A DNA stretch of 64,000 nt, taken from contig NC_083395.1 in the NCBI RefSeq assembly GCF_030864355.1, positions 434,001-498,000 on the forward strand, given 5' to 3'. Both the position numbers and the translations under genes were made by a program. Origin of the DNA: Cutaneotrichosporon cavernicola (Eukaryota; Basidiomycota; Tremellomycetes; Trichosporonales; Trichosporonaceae). Shown here one piece after another: positions 22,652 to 35,069 of the stretch. The notes below the pieces were generated by a model that worked only from the letters and a program-made list of their open reading frames with translations, did not search any database and was not told where the DNA came from. Numbering within the stretch: the first letter of the stretch is position 1; each line of letters starts with the position of its first letter.

Positions 22652-25210
22652 CTACTCGTCGTCACCCTCGTCGTCGCTGTCACGCTGCGGACCCACCACC
22701 GCTCCGTCTTCGTCGTCACCGTCACCATCCTCGTCGCCCACGATGCGGACGATCCCGATGGAGCGGAACAAGTCCAGTACCGCATCGCGGCGTCCCTCGG
22801 CCGCAGGCTCGTGATGGCGCAGCAGGTTGGCGAGAAGCTGGATCGCGCTCACGTCCGCAAACATACTCGTCGGCCTGGGTGCTGAACGAGACAGGTTACG
22901 CTCGATGATCTGGTTCGCCTGCGACGTCAGGTTGAAGGAAGGGTCAGGGTGGCGGGTCACGGGCGCGAAGACCTGGTGTAAGTACGTTTCATCAGCCGGC
23001 CCTTGGCAGAACGTACCTTGACAGTGTTGTCAATCCCACTGACTGCGACAACAGGGAGCGTTGGGTGTTGTTCCATCACTGTAAGTCAGCGCCATATCCT
23101 AGGCAACTTGTCGGTCGGCAGGCCTTCACTCACCATTCACAATGTCGCTGTCGCCCCGCCAGATGCCGTCCAGCCGCCCAGTCTCCTTGTCCCACACGAA
23201 CCAGTTGCCGTCGTCGCTTCCTGATGCAATCTTGTCGCTTGCGTCGCCGAGGAAGTTGCCTGGTGTTAGTTCTTGATATGTCTCTTCAGCTCACAATCTT
23301 TGACAGTCTCGACGTTGCGCGCACCCCGGAAGCTGCGGCGCGGATACAGCACGTCGACGCCCTTGAACTCGCTCTCCGCGCTCAGCGCGCCGCTGCGGTA
23401 CACCGTGTCGTCGTCGTCGTCGTCGTCACTGTCGTCCTCCTCCTCATCCTCAGCCTCGCTTTCCTCCTCATCCTCAGACGACGAGTCGAGCTCCATCTCG
23501 TCATCGCCGATTTGTTCCCTGGCCCAGTCTAGTTGCGCGAGGATGTCGTCGAGGTTGCGATCCGGCTCACTCCCATCGCCGTCGCGTGCAAACTCGGCCA
23601 GATCGATGACTTCGTCAGGCCCTCCTTCTGCACGTCAGCTCCTGCCGGGAAAGTGAACTCACCCCACTCGGTGCCGAGCGGCCGGCGCTCGCGTGGTCTA
23701 GGGCTAGTGGAGCTCGACTCAGGATCGTGGGGGGGAGAACTTGGTGGGCTGCGGAGAAATCGCGTAGCGCGTGCTACCCGCGCCTCCTCTGGCTCGGTGC
23801 TGTCCGTGCGTTGCCTCGACGCACTGCCAGGACGCGACTCAGGTCGAGACACGGAAGATATCCGACGCTTTGGTACTGAGCCACCTGGTCTTCCGGAGAC
23901 TGGCCTAACTACAGTCTTGTCGCCTTCCTCATGCGCGTTGCCTTCTCCTTGCCCGTCCTCCTCGTTTCCTCTTCCTTCCCGATTCCTCTCCGCCCGGCGC
24001 GTGTTGGACTCGGGGTTGGGCGGCACAATGCTGCTGTGGTGCACACGCGCGCTCGATTCTGCCGGCGAGTCGTTGAGTGAGAAGAGGGATGTCGAGTGGC
24101 GGGGAAATGAGCAAATCACCTGGTGTCAGCTAACAGAGACTGCGTCAGCTCACCTCGCCGGCAATGTCTGCGCTCATCTTGACACATGTAATGTGCCGCT
24201 CACGGTACACGGCGTTTCTGCGCTCGACGCTCTCCCACTCGGCCTGAGGCAGGGCGAGCCGGCGCACACACGTTACCTGTTCTGCTCTCCGCGTATGCTT
24301 GCCCCAGCTGGGTGTCTGGTGCTCTGGTTTCCGCCGGTCGCATATGTACGCGCAGTCTGTCTGCCCTGCCACTGCAAACAGATGGGGTGTGAGAGGCGAC
24401 ACACTGAGAGAATATAGCTCAACGTGTGGTGGAGCTTGGAAAAGCGGCGGCGGGCATTCGTCTCGGCACGTGTGTGGCCGGCGAAGGTCGTGCTGCCGCA
24501 CAGTCCCGTCCTCGGAGACGGAGAGGAAGAGGAACGGACTTGCCTCGGTCGCGATCCGCTTCGTCCTGTTCTTGTGACACCGGAGTACACGTACGCCGGG
24601 CCCTTCGGCACCCCATAGCGCTCCGCGAGTGCGACGCATCGAGGCCATCCCCATCCCTTCCGCCGGCTGGAGGCGTTCGACCTCGAACACCCGAATGTCG
24701 CCATCGCCAGCGCAAGAGACGATGGTAGGTGTGCCAGAGTTTGGGAGGAAGCGGGAGGAGAAGATGTTGGCGCGATGGCCCGTGATGATGGTTCCATTGA
24801 GCTTGAGAGGATGCGGCGAGAGCTGCGCTGCGGGTGCATCTGACCGTGTGTCGGGTGTCCAGATGCAGATCCTGGAGTGAGTCCAGAAATCTCGCGACGG
24901 GGGAAACGGGTAATCTGCATGCCGAGGTGCGACCCAGGCAAGCTGAAGCAGGACTCACCGCTTATCATCCGAACCTGAGAGGAGCGTGGTGCCGTCGTCG
25001 GACCAGCTCAATGCATTAACGCATCTAGAGTCAGTGATGACACTTCCTCCATCAGGCTCACCCATTATGCCCGTCTCCATCCTCGCCAAGCTCCTGTACG
25101 CGGTCGAAGTGGGTCCACGCGTCCGCGAACACCCCACGGCGGCGGGTGGGGGGCCGCGCCGTCAGGCTGCGCGGGAGGGGTTGAAGAGAGTGGGAGTGGC
25201 GGCGGGACAT
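22652..25210 (-). CDS. WD40 protein, DCAF6/DCAF8-like CRL4 substrate-receptor candidate
   Basis: Eight exons, 25210-25062, 25024-24959, 24871-24154, 24119-23663, 23627-23295, 23259-23134, 23078-23017 and 22972-22652, give 743 aa. WD repeats split around a disordered Ser/Arg/Glu insert: GHNGCVNALSWSDDGTTLLS, TGHRANIFSSRFLP, FLSVSEDGTVRQHDLRRP and, after the insert, ASGSDDGNWFVWDKETG and PVVAVSGIDNTVKVFAP. The order matches DDB1-CUL4-associated factors 6/8, where the C-terminal repeats follow a long insertion, and the HDLRR element resembles a DDB1-binding WDXR motif. A role in CRL4 substrate recognition is inferred from the family. The C-terminus is very acidic. Introns are 37, 87, 34, 35, 35, 55 and 44 nt. 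It is head-to-head with NOC2. Confidence 0.85.
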
Positions 25211-25720
25211 GGAAGAGAAGAGGCAGGATAGGGGTTGATGAGGAGTCAGACGGGTAGATGATGGGGGGTGGGAGGACCTCGGAAGTGGGTCACCCCAAGT
25301 TGCGCTTGCGAGAGGTCGGGACCGATGAGAGGTAGTTGTTTGAGTTCGGTATCAAGTTAGTGAGCAATACGCGATGCGGGTGAAGATTAAGATGAAGATG
25401 GAGATGGAGATGGAGATGGGAGGAGTGGGGTTGACGCAGCTCGCAGCTCGGGCACGGCACAGGATGAGGGGTATGGGTGAGTGAGTGGCGGTAATGACGG
25501 TGTGGGGCCCACTCCCACTCCCACGTGGATTCGAGGCCTAACTGCAAGCCTATCCCCTACAGGTTCCCAGACGAAACGCACGAGTTCTCTTCTTTAACAT
25601 ATCAAGTCAACACGTGACCTCGACCCAATCTGCTCCCGTACCTCCTCCCCCTCCACCTCTCAAGAATTTCCAGAATGCAGCAACAACACCACCCCACCCA
25701 GTAACCAGCAACCAGCAACC
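25211..25720. promoter_or_regulatory. Bidirectional promoter region, DCAF-like / NOC2
   Basis: 510 bases between divergent start codons. A GAGATG-type repeat lies around 25385-25420, and an E-box CACGTG at 25611-25616 sits 105 bases upstream of the NOC2 ATG. No TATA box is evident. Confidence 0.5.
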
Positions 25721-27903
25721 ATGGCGCGGCCGACGAAGCAGTTTAAAAAGTTTGTCGCCTCCGGCAAGCTCAAGGAGACGATTGGCAAGCGCCGCAGCGC
25801 CGCCCAGAGCAAGAAGAAGTTTGAGGGCCAGAAGGCACAGCGGCAACTGCAGCGCGGCGCCGCCAACCCCGAACATCAGCTTTCCGACGACGAGGATGAG
25901 GCGCCCAACTTTGAGGGCGGGGCCAAGGGTGGCAAGGCCGGTGGCGTGGCCAAGACGGTAGACGAGCTGTTTGGCGCTGGGGGGCTCGATGTGCCTATTG
26001 AAGAGGGGAGTGATTTGGAGGAGTTGAGTGAGGATGAGGATGAGAGTGAGGATGAAGAGGCAGGAGAGGGAGAGGAGGACGAGCTGGACGAAGAGGCTAT
26101 GGCTAAGGCTATGGCTGATCTTGAGAAGAAGGATCCCGAGTTCTTCAAGCATCTCAAGGCTGAGGATCCGGGTCTCCTGGAGTTTGGGATGGACGTCGAT
26201 GAGGATGAGGATGAGGAGGAGGAGGAGGAAGAGGATGAGGAGATGGAGGAGGATGAGGATGAGGAGGAGGCCGAGCGAACCAAGACAGTCGTTACGATGC
26301 GCATGCTCCGCGGCTGGCGCGAGGGTATGATCAAGGTAAGCTGCACAGTTGACTTTGCTGACGGCAGCAACACTCGCTGCGTTCGCTGCGCAAGATGCTC
26401 ACGGCGTTCCGTGCTGCCGCGCACATGAACGAGGAGGGGGAGCAGGGGTCCGGCCTCGACCTGCGGTACACGATCCCCTCGGCAGACGTGTTCAATCGCC
26501 TCGTAGTCACGGCCCTCAAGTTCACCCCCGTGGTTCTGGCCCATCACAAGCCGTTCAAGACGCTCCCCAACGGACGTATCAAGCTCGGCGCATCCAAGGC
26601 GCCCGCGACCCTCGACCGCCTGATTCTCTCACACTTCAGCACGCTGCTGCACCTCCTCAAGTCTCTGCCGTCTACCCCCTCCGCTCTTGGTGAGGAGGAG
26701 GAGGGCGCTGGCGGCCTCCTCGCTCTGGCGGTTAGCGAGAGTGCCAAGCTCCTCCCCTGGGTCCTCGGGGCGCGCAAGCACGTCCGCGCGTACCTCAAGA
26801 CGCTGCTCGAGCTCTGGTCTAGCGCAAGCGACAGTGTGCGTGTCGCGTCGTTCCTCGCTATCCGGCGTATGTTTGTGGCTGGAGACGAGGCGATCAAGGA
26901 CATCTGCCTGCGCAACATTTACAAGGCGCTCCTCCCGCCCCTTCGCCTTACTTCAGTGCACACTCTTCCGTCGCTCAACCTGATGAAGAACAGTGCGAGC
27001 GAGCTGTACCAGCTCGAGCCGGCGCTGTCCTACCAGCACGCATTCACCTTCATCCGTATGCTCGCCGTGCACCTGCGTAACGTTGTGCGTTCCTCGACCG
27101 CCGGCAAGGCCGGCGAGGACGGTGCGGCCTTCCGTGCGGTCTACAACTGGGCGTTTGTGCACGCCATCGACTTTTGGAGCCAGGTTCTCTCTGGCGCAGC
27201 TGGCACTGAGACGCAGGCGGCGCGTGGTGGCCTCGAGTCGCCCCTCAAGCCCCTCATCTACCCGCTCGTGCAGGTCGCGCTCGGTGTGGTCCGCCTCCTC
27301 CCCAGCTCGCGCTACTTTCCTCTTCGCTTCCACATTCTCTCCTCGCTGATCCGCCTCGTCTCCCTCACGGGCACGTACATTCCACTCGCGCCGTTCTTGC
27401 TGGAGATTCTGGACTCTGCAGAGTTCCGCAAGGCGAACCCGAAGAAGGCGACCCTCAAGCCCCTCGACATGGCCTATGTCATCCGTGCTCCAGCCGCCTA
27501 TCCAAAGACGAGGGTGTACCAGGAAGGGCTTGGGGAGGAGCTGGTCTGGCTCCTAAGCGAATACCACGCGACCCTCGCGACCGACGTCGCGTTCCCCGAA
27601 ATCGCGTTGCCTGTTGTCCTCAGCATCCGGCGGCACGTCAAGCGCGGTTCGGCCGGCAGCCCAAAGGTCTCAACGCAGCTCAAGGCGCTGGCGGACAAGA
27701 TTGACGCTAACCGGGCCTGGGTTGAGAGTAAGCGACGCAATGTCGGCTTTGCGCCGCGCGACCGGTCCGAGCTCGCTCGGTTCTGCCAGGACGTCAAGCC
27801 CGAGACCACGCCTCTTGGGGGATGGGTCCGTATCCAGCGCAAGGCGCGTGAGACGAAGCGGCGCGAGGTCGAGAAGGCGATGCGTGAGGAGCGCGACGAG
27901 TAG
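25721..27903 (+). CDS. NOC2: Nucleolar complex protein 2, 60S ribosome assembly
   Basis: Two exons, 25721-26335 and 26368-27903, give 716 aa; the intron is 32 nt. The basic N-terminus (ARPTKQFKKFVASGKL) is typical of NOC2, followed by very acidic Asp/Glu tracts with KKDPEFFKHLKAEDPGLLEF. The HEAT-like NOC2 core then runs from about residue 190 to the end, with KPFKTLPNGRIKLG, WSSASDSVRVASFLAIRRM, SRYFPLRFHILSSLIRLV and GTYIPLAPFLLEIL. NOC2 forms complexes with NOC1 and NOC3 that move pre-60S particles from nucleolus to nucleoplasm. The start is in AACC-ATG-GC context. Length agrees with fungal orthologues. Confidence 0.95.
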
Positions 27904-28225
27904 CGACTAGCGACATAGAGAGCGGGTTGGGATAGAGCTATGTAGTCTATGCACTGTACGGAACAGGTCCAGCTCGGTTCAATGGAAATTGCGCTGCTAC
28001 ATTCAATTAACTCTGTTCATCTGATGGGCATGATGAGAGAGAGACGTCACACTCAAACTTGACCGCTGGCCAGATCGCCAGTACATTAGATCGTATGCAT
28101 CTATGGTGCTCAGCACCGGTGGGCTCTGGGTCTATAGCCGGGTAATCCGCCCTACTGGCTCTCCAGAGCCAGCCTGCGCCTGGTCTCGGCTCTCAGCGCA
28201 TAGCTGCGCCGCTCGCCATGTTCCC
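27904..28225. other. Convergent intergenic NOC2 / ERG3
   Basis: About 320 bases between two stop codons; mildly AT-rich, no gene seen. Confidence 0.4.
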
Positions 28226-29547
28226 TCACTGCGTCTTCTTAAGCGGCGTCCCGTCCTCGGCCAGCCCCTTGGCCCGCATAGCCTTAAGACTCTCGTGGAT
28301 GGGGTCCAGTTCGGGCCGGGGGTCGCGGTGGCTGTCAAAAGCCTTGTCCGCCCACGTAAAGTACTGTCCGTAGTTGACGGTAAAGTGGAGATGGTGCAGC
28401 GTGTGGTGGGCGGGGCTGTTGATGTACCTTTCAAAGAGGTGGCCCGAGATCATGTCGCCGTCGTGGATCAGGATCGTCCAGAACTGCACGAAACCGAACA
28501 TGCCAAGGTAGAGGAGGCGGTGCATGGGAAAGAGGTAGACGAAGATGCTGATGTCAGCGCGCTCCTGGCGGGGAAGGCGTCGGAGCGAGGCTATGCCTCA
28601 ATGGCACCGTCCGCCGATCACCAACTCACTGGTAGGGAAGCGACTGGGCGTAGCCGTCGACCGGGTGGAACGCGAGTGCGGCGTACGGCGTTGGCACAAT
28701 CCACTTGTGGTGCGGCTTGTGCACGTACTTGTAGATGAGCTTGTGGTGCTGGGGTCAGCTTGGTCATGCGAGTAGCCAGCGCGAGCGGCTGTAGACGAAG
28801 TGGCGGTGCGTCAGGTTGGAGCTCATGGCGAGAGCGGCGCGAGTGCAACTGGGAACGTTGCTCTGCGCTCGCGCCTGCTGGAGCTATTCGACGGGTCGCG
28901 GATCGCGGACTGCCTTCGTTGGCACCTCGGTCTGTCTGGCTATGACGACGAGCGCTTGCGCTTCCCAAGCACAAACGCTCCTCGGCTACACTTGACACTC
29001 GGGCCTGGTACTCGCTGCTCCTCCTCTGCTCTTCTCTTCGTGTATCGCTCGCTAGCCTCAGACTCACCTCAAGCCGGTGGATCCAGTAAATCAGAAAGTC
29101 GGTGAACACGAGGAACCAAATCGCCGAGAAGCAAAAGTAACCCCAGCCATAGTCGCTAACGCGGTTATACAACTTGCTGTAACCGCGAACCTCGCCAAGG
29201 AACCATGGGAGCGTGAGCACGTCGATGACGGGTGCGGCGATGAGGGAAGAGATAATCTCCTGCCGTTTCTGGTTGACTAGGAACTTTGGGTGATGCTCGA
29301 GCCGCCGGTCGTAGAGGGTATAGTAGGAGAGGGTGCAGAATAGGAAGTAGAGGGATAGGGCGGCTGTGAGGGCAATGATGAAGAGCGAGGCGGTTTGGCG
29401 GGGGATCGCGTCGCGCGCGTATTTCGATACTGGAGAGAATGAAGTTGCGTTGGAGGAGGAGAGAGGGGAGGAGGAGGGGGAGGGGAAGAGGTAGGCGTAC
29501 GCCGCGTCAAAGGCGTACTCGTCGCAGTATTCGAGGATGAGGTCCAT
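28226..29547 (-). CDS. ERG3: Delta-7-sterol C-5 desaturase
   Basis: Three exons, 29547-29068, 28748-28630 and 28547-28226, give 306 aa. Hydrophobic spans surround the histidine clusters of the fatty acid hydroxylase superfamily: HRLEHH, HKPHHK and [28 protein letters not shown] and [10 protein letters not shown] are close to known ERG3 signatures. The enzyme introduces the C5 double bond in episterol-type intermediates of ergosterol synthesis in the ER, using oxygen, NAD(P)H and cytochrome b5. The first intron is 319 nt and falls exactly between HRLE and HHK, inside a histidine box; the second is 82 nt. Loss of ERG3 is a known route to azole tolerance in other fungi (general knowledge). Confidence 0.95.
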
Positions 29548-30696
29548 GGTGAAAGGGAGGGCGCGACCTGGCTAGCGAACGGAGTGTGAGGGAGAGTGAC
29601 GCCGGCGAGGCTGGGGAGAATGGCCAGCCAAAGACGATCGAGGTGGGATGAGTTACGAGAGGAAACAAGATTGGGCTAGGTTCAAGTACTCAGATACTTG
29701 AATGTTGGATCTTGTGGAATATAGTTGAGAGTGAGAGAGTGGAGTGGCGGCGCAGGGACGTTTTGTGGGACGATAGTGGTGTCTTTGTGTTCTTTGTAGG
29801 TGTCTAAGGGTTTTGGTTTCGAGGGAGGAGTGCGTCGCGTGGGGGGAAGGGTGAGGGTCAAGCGTGTAAGCGCGTCTGTCGTCTGTCCTCAATCAACTTT
29901 ATGAATGGAAATCTGACGAGTGCTGAGGTGAGATGAGATGTGAGTGTTGTAGGGATCACGATGAGGTGGAGTAACCAACCAAGCAACCGAGCAACCAAGC
30001 AACGAGCTGTTTCTAATGATAACGAGAAAATCCCGACGATGACTGAGACCGAGGTTGGAACGTAAATGGATCCTTGACACAACAACAACAGTTGACCGAA
30101 GTCTGATGAACTTTGTATTAGGGATTAGTCTAGTCTTAATCAAGCAGCTAAATTTTGGGGGGAGGTGGGACGATGGTAACAGCTCACACGGCCCTTGACC
30201 GTGCCTTATCGGGCCCGACCTAGTGTACCCTGAAAGCATCTCAATCTCAATCGGCCGCCGTGTTGTTTTTACCCCCCGAGGTAGTACATGGGTGGGATGG
30301 GATTAGGCTAATTGAGTATTGAATATCGTATTGATCACTTTCTTGATCACTTTGACTTTGTTTATCTGATACTGTATCTGACACAATGTGCGAGCTTGCG
30401 AGGAAACACACAACACACTCTTGAATGTACGGTGCACCATACTTACCTTTTACCCACGCCATATCCACTCATCCCTAACATGCAGCCTTCATTGTTCCCC
30501 GCCCAAACGTCAACCGCCCGTGTCCACTTCCCGTACTCCCGTACCTGGCGTCGTGTCATCATTACTACGCTACGTCCACAGCTACGCACCGCTTACGACG
30601 TACAAAACATGTACATAAACGCATGTAATAGACACAGAAAAGGGTATCCACAGTACTAGTTTATCCAAAGTCGCAATACAAACGCGTAAACCAAAT
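29548..30696. promoter_or_regulatory. Intergenic: ERG3 promoter and 3' flank of PH-like gene
   Basis: About 1.15 kb. GC content drops and short AACAAC, AACCAAGC and TGATAC words occur. An ATACTTACCT near 30439 resembles a U1 snRNA 5' end but lacks U1 structure. No gene seen. Confidence 0.4.
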
Positions 30697-32873
30697 CTAG
30701 GCCTCTGCAAAGCGGATACGACGAGACCGGTCCTCGCGGATCGGCTCTTCGTCCTCCTCTGGCGGCATGTTCTCGGCTTCGATGGCGCTAAACTCTGCCA
30801 TAACATCCACAACCTGTGGCTTGCCCCGCAGGCGCCGCAAGTGACTCGTGCTCGACGTCTGACTCGGCGCCTCGCTGTGCACGCTTTCCGGCTTACGGAA
30901 ATGGTGGTCCGTTCTCATGTGTGGAACAGTCGGACTTGGGGCCGGGAGCACGTCAGAGTCGTCGTCGGCTGCCACGCGGTTGATATGCGGTATGGCAGGA
31001 GGAGGAGCTGTAGGAGGGGGAGCCAGCTGGGTTTTCCGCAGCGGACGGGGAGGAGGAAGGTCGGATGGAGGCGTGGGGAACGCGAGACCAAGGTTGAGCC
31101 CGTCAAAGACACCACTGAGGTTCTTTGATCTAGGACCGCCGTTGGTGTTGCCATTCGCGTCGCCAAACCAGTCGACCACAGCGACCTGTGAAGGGCCCAT
31201 CTTCTCGTTGGATCCCGTGCTACGGTGCGCAAGGCCAGAAGACCCATTGGGCTTGTCAACCTCACCGGCCGAGTGACAGCGTACAAGTGACGCCCCCTGC
31301 GTTGCATCAAGGGATGGGCGCCGGCGCTCCTCCTGACTCGCTGCGCCGGTGGACCCTGCTGTTGGCGAATGTTGAACGCCTGGCAACCCATCTGCTACAG
31401 CCCTTGCCTGACTGCTCAGCTGTAGCGCCAACTCGTCGGCCGATACGCCCCTCGTCTCGAACGCCGTGCGGATAGCATGTCCGTACCCCAGCTCCTCGGC
31501 GTTGATCATGATGGCCGTCTTCTTAATTTGGCGGATCCACTCGTGCAACTGCCGCGCGTCCTTCATCTCGACAACCCACTCCGACGTCTTGGAACGATCG
31601 TCGTCGCCCCAGAGGATACGCATCACCACCGATCGTCCGTCCGCGTTGGGGGCATCGTCGTACACTGACGCCGTCGTCGATCGTGAGAGCCAGCGCCGCT
31701 CAACCTCGATGCGCCCACCCGCAGAGTCGGTGTTGAACCCAGCGGTAGACCTCGAGCGGCGGACAGCAGATCCGACAGACCCCATACTCCCCATACCGTT
31801 GATAGCCTGCGCCGACTTGGAGTAGACGTGGACGTGTGCGACAGTACGCTCGTCGTCTCCAGGGTTCGAGTCCTCTCCGTTCAGCGACACCTTGAACTGC
31901 GTGAACACCAAGGTACATGGCGTCCAGCGGTTCGGGAACGGCGTGCGGGATGTCGATGAGGGCCGCTTGGATGCCTCAGCACTGAACACGGTGATGGGCT
32001 CGAGTGACCCAAGTGTCGCGGGGAAGCGGGGTAAGATGGGGCTCGAGACCTCCTTGGGACTCCAAGCCTTTTGGCCAACGCTGCTTGCTGGCGAGGGCGT
32101 AGTGGTCCGCGACCCCGACGTGTCCGCGTTGCGTACCGAATTGTGCAAAGTGAGGTTGTGTCCGGCAGGAGGCTGCTTGAGCTCAGAATGGAAACCAGGG
32201 TCCGACGACGGGTCAAACGTGAGCGGACCCAAGTGAGGCACGGTTGAGCTCGGGGATGGCCCACCAGTTGGTGTGTGGGCAAAAGACGATGAAACCGACG
32301 GTCGTGAAGCTACTTTGTCAGTGGTGCCAACTATACACACCCACAGGCATTGGACCCGATTTTGCTCAAGCTCAGGTTTGAGCGTATACTCTGCGAGTCC
32401 GTGGCAAGGCTGCTGCTGCGCGTGCTGCTCTGGTCGTCTCGGAACTTGCTGCGCAGGCCCTTGCTCTTCGACTTGAACGCGCCCATGATGGATCCGCGTT
32501 TGCTGCCAGGCTTCTCGCGCTCGGTGAACATGTTGGCAGGCAGGTCGAGGGTAGAGCCCGCAGGCACGGGCGGCAGAGGTGGGAGTAGGTGGGTGGTACT
32601 TGCAAGCGACGCCTTGGAGGTGCTGGAGCCGCTGCGGTCTTTGCGGCCGCGACCAAATGTGCGGCTGGCCTTTGCTTCTGGGAGCCTTGGATTGCTAGCG
32701 GACGACGACACCGAGGCGATGGACCGCGAGTCGTGGGTCTCGTCTGGAACTCGGATCTCGCCGATGGTCTCGATGAGGTCTTCGTCCGAGCCAAAGCTGA
32801 GCTCGTCCTCGAGGCCGATGGATTGCGCTTCCACACCCCCGCGACGAGAGCTGATGCGACTACTTGGAGGCAT
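30697..32873 (-). CDS. Unknown Ser-rich protein with a PH-like domain
   Basis: Two exons, 32873-32345 and 32312-30697, give 714 aa. The N-terminal 250 aa and C-terminal 300 aa are Ser/Pro-rich and look disordered. Between them (about residues 270-440) lies a PH-like module: it opens with PNRWTPCTLVFTQFKVSL, has a long Ser/Arg loop, and closes with SEWVVEMKDARQLHEWIRQIKKTA, the C-terminal helix with its conserved Trp. The tail is Pro-rich (PPPRPLRKTQLAPPPTAPPP), suggesting SH3 binding, and ends in an acidic segment. A role in cortical or membrane signalling is plausible but unproven. The 32 nt intron uses GTGGGT and an unusual AAG acceptor (CTGACAAAG); a 26 nt version (GTGTAT donor) would also keep the frame. 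Confidence 0.75.
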
Positions 32874-34802
32874 GGTTTATGCTGCTTGTCAGAGATGTGC
32901 CATTGCGGGGAAAGAGGGTCGTTCGGAGTGTGACTGATGATGTGTTGGGGGTTTGGAGTGGCGTAGAACAGACGTCCACTACTTTCTGGGGACCTGCTAG
33001 AGGCCAAGTAAAGGGTGAACGCTGTGCAGAGCGTGGCTTGGGTATACCCTGTGCTCCCTCCCGAATGTACATGCACTGTATGCGGACACACAAGTCTCAT
33101 GGATAGAATGACCAACGAGACCAGAAAGGCCAGACCTTGCAGAGCTAGTCCAAGGTTGATGCAGGGTTCGTTGAACGCCACTTCAGCCACGGGTTGCAGG
33201 GCCCTTCAGACGTTTCCCACCCCATACCTCATCCCCTCGCTTCCCGCATGCCCGCAACCAGACACACGCGAACCCGCAACAAGTGCCCACTGCTGGAACT
33301 GCCAACAACACAACGCGCCAGTGGCGCTCCCGACCTCCCATTAGGAGCGCGTCGCTCCCGAAATGACGCGGAACCCAAGATTGAACTGCGACTTACTGGA
33401 TTACGGGTGGGCTGAAATAGATCAGATCGAGACGGCAGCCACGAGTCGTGAAATCGCTGGTGACGCCGTTGTCGTTTCGAGTACTAGTGTTGATGTGTTG
33501 ATGTGTTGATGTGTGGGCGATGCTGAAACGTTGCGAGTGTCGTGGGCGAGAGAACGTGGCACAGTATTCTGAGAGAAGGGGCTTGAGAAAGGTTGAGGGG
33601 ACAGGGTGGTTAAGGTTGAGTTGTCAAGGTGGATGGGTGGGTGCCTCGGGCCTTGGACCTTGGGACTATGTCGCTCTTGTGAGCTGGGGTTGTCGTTAGG
33701 GGAGCGTAACGTCGTATAGGCCGGGCCAGGTATATTGGGGGTGGTTGAAGGAAAGAGAATGATGAGGAGAATGAGAAAGGGATCAAGAGGGAGTTGGATG
33801 GTGACAATCACAAATGGGTGACGCGACCTCTATGAGCAACAGACAAGACTAGATGATCGAAAGGAAGGTGTCAAAAGTGCAAGTGGAGAATGTCTTGAGC
33901 TCTCAACCGCTCATCGATCGTCCCTTTCTCCTCTTTTCTCTATTACTTTACTAGTCTATTGATCTACTACTCTCCTGCTCTACTACTAATATAGTCGGAT
34001 TGTCCCGACTGTGACTTACCAGCCTTACAGATCTACAGAGCTACAGTGCTACAGAGCTACAGAGACTAGACTATTTAAAAGTCGAGCACCCTCCCTGTTC
34101 TCAACCTTCCATTGATCAAATCGGAATGCCGTAAGTACCCCTATCTTATTGCCTCCTTACCCACTTTTCAACAAGGTTGATACGTTGATACTTGTGACTG
34201 TTCCTGTTGTCGTACATGTCACATGTGCTCAATCAAAATCTGGACAACCCTTTAAAAAGTCAACATGGTGAAGAGTGTAGACGTGTAGATGTAGAGTGAC
34301 AAACCCTTGACTGAACCGTGACATTCCCATTCCCTCCACTTGCCCACTTGCAAAAGCTTGCAAAAGCCAACAATGCCAGCAAAGCTAATAAGAAAAGTTA
34401 GGTACCCGTTACAAGTAAACGACCGTGTATTACTAGTATCCCTGACGAGCTGTCAAGCTGTCACCCTGAGCGCTAGCAAAATGGATTGCTTTCTTCCATG
34501 CATTAACCCGCATAACCCGTCGATCACTAATTGCTAATGGCTAATTGACAGCCGTCGCAAATGTCCGACACCCAATCTTGGGATTGAGAACAGTGTATAC
34601 GCTGACTCATGGCAAGCTTCAGCGCGTCGTACGCTGTCAAGGATCTGCGGATCACGCCCTGCAAGTTTGATGTTTCACTTTGTTTCACCGTTATGAGGTT
34701 GAATTAAATTAGACGGGCACACCAAGGAGTAGATGGCGCCCGACCGGTTGTTCTTGGCCAGCGGAGGCCCAAGACTAACACTTGGCTTGGAAGCTGGTTC
34801 CT
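32874..34802. other. Intergenic, about 1.9 kb, no confident gene
   Basis: Contains a GATGTGTT triplicate near 33485-33515 and, at about 33960-34135, a promoter-like block: CTACAG repeats, CTATTTAAAAG (34071-34081) and then an ATG followed at once by a GTAAGT donor (about 34126-34137). No downstream exon could be matched. Several short ORFs here lack coding character. Confidence 0.4.
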
Positions 34803-35069
34803 CTAGATGATCATTGACGATTGAGGGAGGGTCAACGAAATGCGAAATGGGACACGGCGGGGAGGCACGGTCTGTTTCCCGTCCGCCTTGACCAAGGACG
34901 GACCCGTGGCGCCGACGACGTGGGGCTCTTGGGAGTGGGAGGAGTTGCAAGACAAGTGGTGCCCTACTTACTTGGATACGCCGAGAGGTACTTCGCCGCC
35001 TTCGTCGGTGACGGTCGCATCGAGCGAGACCATGGCAAGCAGAGCAAATACCTGAACAGATATGCACAT
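34803..35069 (-). pseudogene. Candidate small secreted protein with an in-frame stop
   Basis: From ATG 35069 the frame encodes a 33-residue peptide that looks like a signal peptide plus a mature start (CISVQVFALLAMVSLDA, then TVTDEGGEVPLGVSK), ending at TAA 34968-34970. The same frame then stays open for 54 codons (GHHLSCNSSHSQEPHVVGAT ... QTVPPRR) to TAG at 34803. The TAA lies within a perfect GTAAGT, so it could instead be a splice donor, but I found no acceptor giving a sensible frame. No family is recognised. It is either a nonsense-mutated small secreted protein, a short gene with an unusual intron, or chance. Confidence 0.3.

Noticed and set aside
26000..26300. Acidic GA-rich tract in NOC2 as a microsatellite or separate element
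   Set aside because: It is in frame within the acidic N-terminal region typical of NOC2.
30435..30460. ATACTTACCT as a U1 snRNA 5' end
   Set aside because: No stem-loop I, no Sm site and no U1-like body follow; ten matching bases can occur by chance.
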